Shown: piece by piece, positions 57,735-64,000 of the stretch
Numbering within the stretch: position 1 is the first letter of the stretch
How the letters are laid out: the number at the start of each line of letters is the position of its first letter
Assembly: GCA_039583875.1 (NCBI GenBank)
Contig: CM077158.1
Span: 242,591,447-242,655,446, forward strand
DNA length: 64,000 nt
Reading direction: 5' to 3'
From: Platanthera guangdongensis
Taxonomy: Eukaryota; Streptophyta; Magnoliopsida; Asparagales; Orchidaceae
Program-made: the position numbers and the translations under genes
Notes under the pieces: model-generated
What the model was told of the DNA's origin: nothing
Seen by the model: only the letters and a program-made list of their open reading frames with translations
Database searches by the model: none

Positions 57735-57746
57735 TGGTATCAGAGC
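57735..57746 (+). other. Primer binding site of chromovirus D
   Basis: TGGTATCAGAGC, four bases after the LTR end. Confidence 0.8.
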
Positions 57747-57845
57747 ACAGGTTAGGACACTTGCATGTTACATAGTGATAGGTCTTACTGTCAAACCATA
57801 TCTGACCCGAACTTAACCGTCAAGAGAGCCACAAACTCCATTTCA

Positions 57846-59890
57846 GAGATGACACTAGCGGAGTTCCAACACTTATGTTAGATCGATTTGATCAAATGAC
57901 TACACTATATGGCGATTTTCGCACCCGCATCAACGCCCTTAAGAATCAGCGAGAGCACTCCACTTCCCAAAGCAGGGACAACTCACCCACTCCACCTGAT
58001 ATTCCCTTTGAGGAAGGACGGGTTGCCTTCCCACCACGAGACGTGCGTGTTAGGAATCGACCACCATGAGAGGCCGCTCCATTTCGAGAGCCTGCTCCAC
58101 ACTGATGGGAACCTCTCGATTACATTCAAATCTGTCAGCCTACACCTCCTCCACGACGTCCAGTTCCATAAGAGAGAGCTCAGGACCGTTATAACTACGG
58201 ATCAGATGATTACTTCAATGATTTTCTTGAGCCACGTCGAGCACCACATGCTAAGTACGATATTACCCGTCGCATATTCATTAATGCCTCTACCTTCGAT
58301 GGTCAGCTTGACCGGAAGACTTTTAGAAACCGACTTCGAGAGATGGGCTACTACTTTGAGTGGTATGGTATGTGTGATGAACGCTGTGTTAGGTTTGCGA
58401 AAATGAAGCTAGTCGGTCCAACCAAGATTTTCTGGATCAATTTAGAGTGGTCTCTGCGACGAGATGACTATCATTCTATTATCCATTGGGAAGACATGAA
58501 ACACCTACTGAAGGAGAAATACCTTCCCGCCTCTTATCGAGTTCAGTTGCTAGATCAGCTTTTTGTGTTGTGCCATGGTACACAATCCGTAGCGGAGTAC
58601 ATGTCTCGATTTGATGAGCTAGCAGTGCGGAGTGATCTGCGAGAAGAGACTAGTGCCACCACTGCCCGATTCTGTACTGGATTGAGATCGGAGTTACGTA
58701 GGGAGCTTATTCCCCACCAGTTGGAGACTGTAGAACAAGTTTATCAGATGACCTTCGAGTATGAGCAGTACCTGCGACTGCCAAGTCAGACAGGTCCACA
58801 TTTAGGAGGCCACCACTGGCTACTTCCACCCCTATAGGGCCCTCTCGTGCTCCCACGAACATGAAGGGCAAGACTGTCACCATTGGACCTTCCACGGCCC
58901 CTAAGTCCAGGAATATCTAGTGCTATCGTTGTTCGGATAGGGGCCATGTGCGGCCCAATACCCTACCAGAAATTTGTTAGTTGAAGAAGGCGAACCCAGT
59001 GCTGATGCTGAGAAGATTGCTGATGAGGAGGTTGTTTCCACCGTCGAGGATGGTTGGGAGAGCGATGCTGAGCACTCTCTAGAGTTAGGTGTCATACGAC
59101 GTCTCCTATACACCCCGCATACTGTTGAGGATTGACGCCGTACAACGATCTTTTATACTTACTTTCCCAACATAGGCGGTCCCTGCAAGCTTGTCATTGA
59201 TAGCGGGAGTTGTGTGAACATTATAGCTCAACGAGCATTAGAGCGAATGCAGGTGACTCCTTGGCCTCATTCGCATCCTTATTGAGTCATTTAGGCCGAT
59301 AAGATGACTATACAGGTCACCACCCATTGGTGCCTAGTTACAATCACTCTCTCTTCATTTGAGGACCATGCTTGGTGTGATGTCATCCCTATGAATGTTG
59401 CCCATATTCTTTTAGGGAGGCCCTGGCTATACGACGTGATGTCACGTGTTTTGGTCGCTCGAACACATATGTATTCTACGACAAGGGTCGTAAGATCACG
59501 TTGACACCGACCCAACCCATGGAGAAATCCTCGGGGAAGGTTATACCCTATACTAGTACGAGCTCATCTAGACCATTGCACATCCTACGTCGCAACGGTT
59601 TCATGAGAGAGAGAGTACCAGTGCCGGTATCTTTTACGTAGTGGCAGCTACCATGATTTTTGAGAGCCCTGCGGAGATTCCTGAGCCACCACCCGAGGTC
59701 CGACGACTCCTAGATGATTATGTTGATCTTATCCCAGATGAGCTATCTGATGAGTTACCTTCATTACGAGATATTCAACATACCATGGACTTGACACCAG
59801 AGCTTCACTCTCGAATTTACCCCATTGCCGGGGAACAAACCCGGGTCACCCGCGCGACAGGCCATAGATTGACGACCAGAGATTGACGGC
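57846..59890 (+). pseudogene. Chromovirus D gag-protease-RT start, decayed
   Basis: Gag in shifted frames: LLDRFDQMTTLYGDF (57880), then from 58343 an open piece with YYFEWYGMCDERCVRFAKMK, PASYRVQLLDQL and ELRRELIPHQLETVEQVYQM, ending at 58837. A zinc-knuckle remnant CYRCSDRGHVR (58920), the protease motif LVIDSGSCVNIIAQRALERM (59190) with NVAHILLGRPWLYD (59395), then the RT entry LLDDYVDLIPDELSDELPSLRDI (59715-59785). The element stops at about 59895, where an inverted fragment begins. It keeps just the part (protease, RT start) that chromovirus C has lost. Confidence 0.75.
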
Positions 59891-59899
59891 CAAACTAAG

Positions 59900-60345
59900 G
59901 TCGTCAATAGGAGCACTGACGCAGGGTAGGCTGTTTAACGGTGGTGTGCTGACACTAATGTAACCCTAAGTGAAAATGCAAGGTGGATCCAGAAGAACCG
60001 ATGGAATCTTAGGTGGTGCGGGCAAGTCCGTAGGTGTCTGTCCAAGGCGGCCAGGGGAAGGGTCAGACTATAACGAAGACGGTGTAGGAAGTGGATCAAG
60101 AAAGTGGCCTCTCTATACTCGAGAGGCCTAAAGTATAGTGTTAAATCTTCAATATTAAATACGGGACTAATACCCATATCTTCTGGGAGGTCGACCTCAT
60201 TGGCATTTGTTACAATTTTCTTTAGAATTCTATCTAGGGCCCGTTCTCTTTGGTTATGTTTTTTAATGGCTCTTTTGGGAGCCTCTCCGTGCGAAGTCGG
60301 ATCATGACTTGCTTGCCTCGCCATGCGGGGAGTATTTCAAATTCT
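59900..60345 (-). pseudogene. Inverted chromovirus integrase end with LTR tail
   Basis: Minus-strand fragment of the same family: RTERLPKEP, then EVDLPEDMGISPVFNIEDLT (compare the GIHPVFNIEDLTPYF of chromovirus C), a Pro/His-rich tail, and directly after it the last 70 bp of an LTR ending in CCCTGCGTCA (59912-59985). The chromodomain and most of the LTR are missing. Its inverted placement against chromovirus D suggests a recombination joint. Confidence 0.65.
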
Positions 60346-60600
60346 TTCTAAGAAGACCCAAGCATGATAGAAATTACCTTGGTGAAGCCCTTGAACTCAG
60401 TGCATATGTCCCAGGATTCTTTTGAGGCGCTAGCTACCATGATTCTCAGGAATGTAGCTTCTACTACTTGTATAAATAATAAACATTTGGCATTGTATTT
60501 ATACAGTTTAGTGGCATTTGCTTCCCACAAGTCTATTGAGGCTTATGTAGATGGTTGATCATATCCATTGTGGACTATATCCTAGAGGCCCTGAGATAGA
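60346..60600 (-). pseudogene. Copia gag fragment
   Basis: Minus-strand piece resembling the copia gag core: WEANATKLYKYNAKCLLFI followed by VVEATFLRIMVASASKESWDI and KVISIMLG. One frame change. No LTR or knuckle nearby. Confidence 0.55.
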
Positions 60601-61480
60601 AACATGGTATCATCTGAATGCTCTAATATTTAAATGCTTCTCCATCAAAAGCGGATACTGCTTTTGGAGGGTAGTTGAAGGGAAGAGGTGAAGCTTGTGG
60701 ATGAAATACACTGACACAATACAAATCGAGTGTTGAAAGATTTTTTGGGATGCTAGAACAAGTATCAGACCAAAAGGATAATGTAGGATCTGATGGCCCA
60801 GGATATCTGACACCACTGCATTTTTGATCATCAGCAAAACGCAGAAGAAGGATTAGCGGAGATAAATTTTCTTCTCTTAATCTACTGTTTCATATGTAGA
60901 GTGATAAATTGAAATGTTTTGCATACTCTTTTAATGCCTACATTTAATACAATTGATGATTAATAACCTAACTATGATTTTTAAATCTTTCCACTTTAAT
61001 CTCATTCTCACAATGGCTAGCTTAACCAATTTATGTTGAGTAGTTCTTGGGTGGGGGGGCGGGGGGTTGTAATTTTGCCAAGAAAGTGAGTTGTGGCTAG
61101 ATCAAATACTGAAGTTGGTTAGATCGAAGGATCGAATTTCGAGAGCATGGACTAACTCCAAACTCATCAAACTGCAAGCCGCAAGCTGCAATATACCTAC
61201 ATGAAATATAACTTGCTAATAATAATTGATTGGCCAAAATCTATTAAGCGCCTTGTGTAATACTGAAGGTAGAGCTCGTATTGAATGGAGATTAGAGTGA
61301 AACGGTAACAGCGTATTAGGTATGTATATGCCTTGCGAACATATCACACACGCGCTCGGATGTCCGGCTTCACTATGTGGAGAGCTCTCTCATAGATGCG
61401 GTGATCTTTATGGATTATCTTGTGTTAGTAGTTAATTATGTAATTATCCTTTTATGTACTTTTATATTGTAGCAGGTCTC
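60601..61480. other. Intron sequence, no gene seen
   Basis: AT-rich, with a G run (GGGTGGGGGGGCGGGGGG) at about 61049. The minus-strand frame at 60610-60837 has no recognised domain. Confidence 0.4.
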
Positions 61481-61499
61481 CATCTTTATATGGAGCTCT

Positions 61500-62060
61500 T
61501 GGGTTGAGAGTCTCTTATCTTTGGATCCTATATGTTGAAGCATGGAAAATCCCTGCTCCAAAATATTCAGATCAATGCAACCTAAGATTACTGATTTTGC
61601 GGTCCGACATCACAATTTGGATGGGCAACACAGGAGAGAGAAAACTGTCTATAAGCACATCCCAAATGCTTCATCAGGGAGGTCCCACCACGTACCCGAA
61701 AATTTTGGAGAAACTTCTCCTCCGCAACCAAAATTTGGGCGAGGTACGAGAAAGACATTGACTTTGCGAGTATCCAACTTGGGGGGATCTCAACCTCTTC
61801 AAAAGTCCATTTCTAGTACCCCTGAGGTTCTATTTATAGAGAATTCCTAGGGGGAGGGGGATTGACGAGTATCCAGCCTCTGCTAGCGAGTTATAAGGGC
61901 TACTCGCCCATGCTCTCCCAAGCTCGCATCTACTCGCTCAAGCTCGTCTTTGCTCGCCCATGCTCGCCTCTACACTACCAAGCTCGCCTCTGCTCGCGGC
62001 GAGGTCTGCGAATAAGCGTCTCTTTTTGCATTTCTGATCTCGACGAATTATGAGTTATAC
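61500..62060 (-). mobile_element. Possible LTR piece with GCGAGC array and TATA box
   Basis: On the minus strand, about ten GCGAGC(A/T)/GCGAGTA words at about 11-18-bp spacing (62000-61880) are followed by CTCTATAAATAGAACC (61831-61838) and then a leader-like stretch. This repeats the array-then-TATA order of the other LTRs. Ends and ORFs of an element were not found. Confidence 0.45.
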
Positions 62061-62321
62061 ACACTATATGTGTTTAGGTTCTCATAGGAGAGAGACTCTT
62101 AAAGTCCTCAAGAGTTTGAGATCCAGCATGTTTCGATAGTTGTATCTTTATTTTGCAATCAATCATACATTTTCGGATTCGACGATAGTGAAGGTCTATC
62201 ATATTACTACTGGATATCTGATATGCCCATAATCATTAGTGTTGCACAGCTATTTATAAATTATAATTTCCTATAAATCAATCTTCGCCGTTTTTCTATT
62301 ATTTGTTGAATGTTATATTAA
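62061..62321. other. Intron sequence, no gene seen
   Basis: AT-rich sequence between the array piece and the MITE; nothing recognised. Confidence 0.35.
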
Positions 62322-62451
62322 GGTTCCGTTTGGGGGGACTTATTTTCACCGGTCAAGCGGTTATGACCACTTGTTCATGGACCATAATTAAGGTCCGGTT
62401 CATGCGGTCTTAACCGCTTGATTGGTGAAAATAGTCCTCTCAAACGGAGCC
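62322..62451. mobile_element. Tourist-like MITE, 130 bp, TAA duplication
   Basis: Ends GGTTCCGTTTGG and (reverse complement) GGCTCCGTTTGA, long inverted arms (TTTTCACCGGTCAAGCGGTT against TTTTCACCAATCAAGCGGTT) and TAA on both sides (62319-62321, 62452-62454). Confidence 0.8.
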
Positions 62452-62735
62452 TAACTTTAGCTTATAGCATTATACCCATTCTTACACCTTTGGTCTATCT
62501 TTTTTCTTTCTTTCCTTTGCCTTTTCTTAATTCCCCCATTAGTATTTCTTAGCATATGATTAAACCAAAAAGAATATTTTCATTACTTTTTATGTCCACT
62601 AGATACTGCTGTATTCTCTTGAAAGAACCATTTTGCATTCCGTCTTCCGAGTTTACCATACAATCATCCCGTCATAGGTGATGGGAAAAATAGAATCCAT
62701 TAATTTATTCATATGCATAATAGCATATATATATA

Positions 62736-63357
62736 CTAGCATCTTCGAACGGGCTTCGCCCGTTCTCGATGCGTCGCTGCGGGCTTCGCCCGTTCTCGAT
62801 GCGTCGCTGCGGGCTTCGCCCGCTCGACATTCATGAGGGCTTCGCCCGCCCCCGGCAAAATTTATAAGTATTTAAAGCAATTATTTAAAATTTTATAATT
62901 TGCAAATATTTGAATTTTTTAAACCAAAAATTATAAACAAATTATATCTTTATTATAATTTAATAAATAATTATATAATTAGTTTTTTTTAAAAATAAAA
63001 AATGAAAAAAAAAAACCAAAAAATCCCCCCCCCCCCCCCCCCCCGCTTCGGCCTGCTCACGCAGGCCGCCATCTCTGTCGCCGGCGGCCTGCCCCCGCCC
63101 ACCGGCGGGACCGCCTGGCCTCCGGTGAACCCGCCGGGGGGCGCCTGGCAGGCCTGCCGGACGACAGAGATGGCGCAGGGCAGCTGGCGGAAGCGGGGGA
63201 GGGGCATCGGGATTTAAGTGGATGTGAACAGTAACTCGTTTTGAAGATTGCAGCCGATTTTTTAGATCCAATGGCTGGATGAGATTTTCTGGAGATCGGA
63301 CGGTTCCTGTTCATTACATGGTGTGCTTTGAGATATCTATATTGTTTTATATAATAA

Positions 63358-63360
<3 letters not shown>
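62736..63360 (-). mobile_element. Non-autonomous Helitron, about 625 bp
   Basis: On the minus strand it starts TCTTTATTATATAAAAC (63360) after an A, and ends in CTAG (62736-62739) before a T. A hairpin ACGGGCGAAGCCCGT lies 9 bp before the CTAG, as in Helitron 3' ends. The hairpin is repeated three times at 30-bp period, plus a fourth variant (62749-62850). Inside there is a C run and a GC-rich inverted repeat (63060-63180). No Rep/helicase gene. Confidence 0.6.

Positions 63361-63415
<55 letters not shown>
63361..63415. repeat. (TA)n microsatellite
   Basis: About 25 TA units directly beside the Helitron 5' end; AT runs also lie at its other end, as expected for an insertion between A and T. 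Confidence 0.95.
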
Positions 63416-63416
<1 letters not shown>

Positions 63417-63673
63417 CATGTACAAGGGAGAGTGCCCACAAGGACCACAACACACGCTAGGTGAGCCTAGCTAACTCTACCACATAGAATATACACCTAA
63501 CAATAGGAACCCTTATTAAATGTAGAAATATGAGAAGTTATGTCCTATTAGTATTACTGGGTCCATTCAAATAGTGTAATTTATTGATTTATTGTACCAA
63601 GAATATTAAATATCCAAACATGCTGTAATTGAAAGTCTTTTTAGATATAATTTATTCTCCTAATGTTTCTCAG

Positions 63674-63816
63674 AGACTTGTAAGAAATGTCCATTTTGAA
63701 CAAATTTGGAATGATGTAAAGGAAGTCATTGATTCCTTTCTGAAGACTTGTCATCTCTACAATGTTGTCCGGGTTGACGGTGAGGATGAAAAGCCGATAA
63801 AAAAGAAAGGGGTGGA
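63674..63816 (+). CDS. Host gene exon (fourth seen)
   Basis: Acceptor TTTCTCAG at 63673, donor GTAAGTG at 63817, 143 bp. The frame reads RLVRNVHFEQIWNDVKEVID, then LKTCHLYNVVRVDGEDE and KPIKKKGVE, with no stop. It joins the next exon in phase across a 75-bp intron, which strongly supports both. I do not recognise the protein; the sequence is helical and charged. Confidence 0.65.
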
Positions 63817-63891
63817 GTAAGTGCTTTTTTTAGTGCTTTTTTTTTCCTTTTCTAATTCACTTGTTTCACCTTTCATATTGATTCCCTCAAG

Positions 63892-64000
63892 AGTTGGCTA
63901 CAGGGGTATTTCACCTGAAGATAATTCAAACTTGTTCAACTATCTCCCTTTGCTTAGGGAGTACGTTCCTTCAGCTGTTGAAGAGATAGAATCTGAAATA
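63892..64000 (+). CDS. Host gene exon (fifth seen), runs off the window
   Basis: Acceptor CCCTCAAG at 63891. Continuing the phase of the previous exon it reads VGYRGISPEDNSNLFNYLPL and then LREYVPSAVEEIESEI, open to the window end. Short T-rich intron before it. Confidence 0.65.

Overview
The window is nuclear DNA of a flowering plant. It holds one plastid-import gene fragment (the first exon of a TOC75-type protein), scattered exons with GT/AG borders, and a dense, nested load of plant transposable elements: Ty1/copia of the Sirevirus type, Ty3/gypsy chromoviruses with a chromodomain, hAT, Harbinger-like MITEs, Au-type SINE fragments and a Helitron. The species cannot be read from the sequence. 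No rRNA, tRNA, CRISPR array or bacterial gene was seen.

Layout. 0-3.3 kb: minus-strand Ty3/gypsy gag and its LTR, packed with AGTCCGC/GCGGACT motifs. 3.3-10 kb: a tandemly duplicated host segment whose right copy carries TOC75 exon 1 (8821-9987, minus), with a decayed gypsy remnant between the copies. 10.3-13.3 kb: scrambled minus-strand chromovirus LTR (ACACGGCCGTGT motifs) and integrase end. 13.9-14.5 kb: five-copy ~127-bp satellite. 14.7-15.7 kb: a plus-strand LTR piece of the GCGGACT type. 15.7-26.5 kb: minus-strand Sirevirus-like Copia A (LTR, gag, pol, and a third ORF with its own upstream GTGTCGACAC array and TATA box). 26.5-35.1 kb: plus-strand Copia B, decayed, with inverted LTR pieces at both ends, sitting in another chromovirus LTR. 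36.5-39.3 kb: decayed hAT element. 39.5-64 kb: at least five short exons of an unrecognised plus-strand gene, with introns of about 9 and 15 kb holding a SINE split by a foldback element, a Harbinger-like element, chromovirus C (42.7-48.5 kb), small Copia F with a perfect 5-bp target duplication (50.8-55.6 kb), chromovirus D (56.2-59.9 kb), another motif-array LTR piece (61.8-62.0 kb), a Tourist-like MITE and a Helitron.

Common theme. At least five LTR or leader sequences carry dense arrays of a short motif, usually palindromic and always containing CpG, and several of these lie directly upstream of a TATAAATA box. The motif differs between families. Palindrome-rich LTRs are already known for Sireviruses. 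The unusual observation is in Copia A: the same GTGTCGACAC array that lies upstream of the LTR TATA box is repeated between pol and the third ORF, again next to a TATA box and about 100 bp before that ORF. This suggests a second, self-controlled transcription unit. Copia B shows that such arrays may also drive inverted duplication, since its 3' LTR is a 937-bp near-perfect foldback centred on the array.
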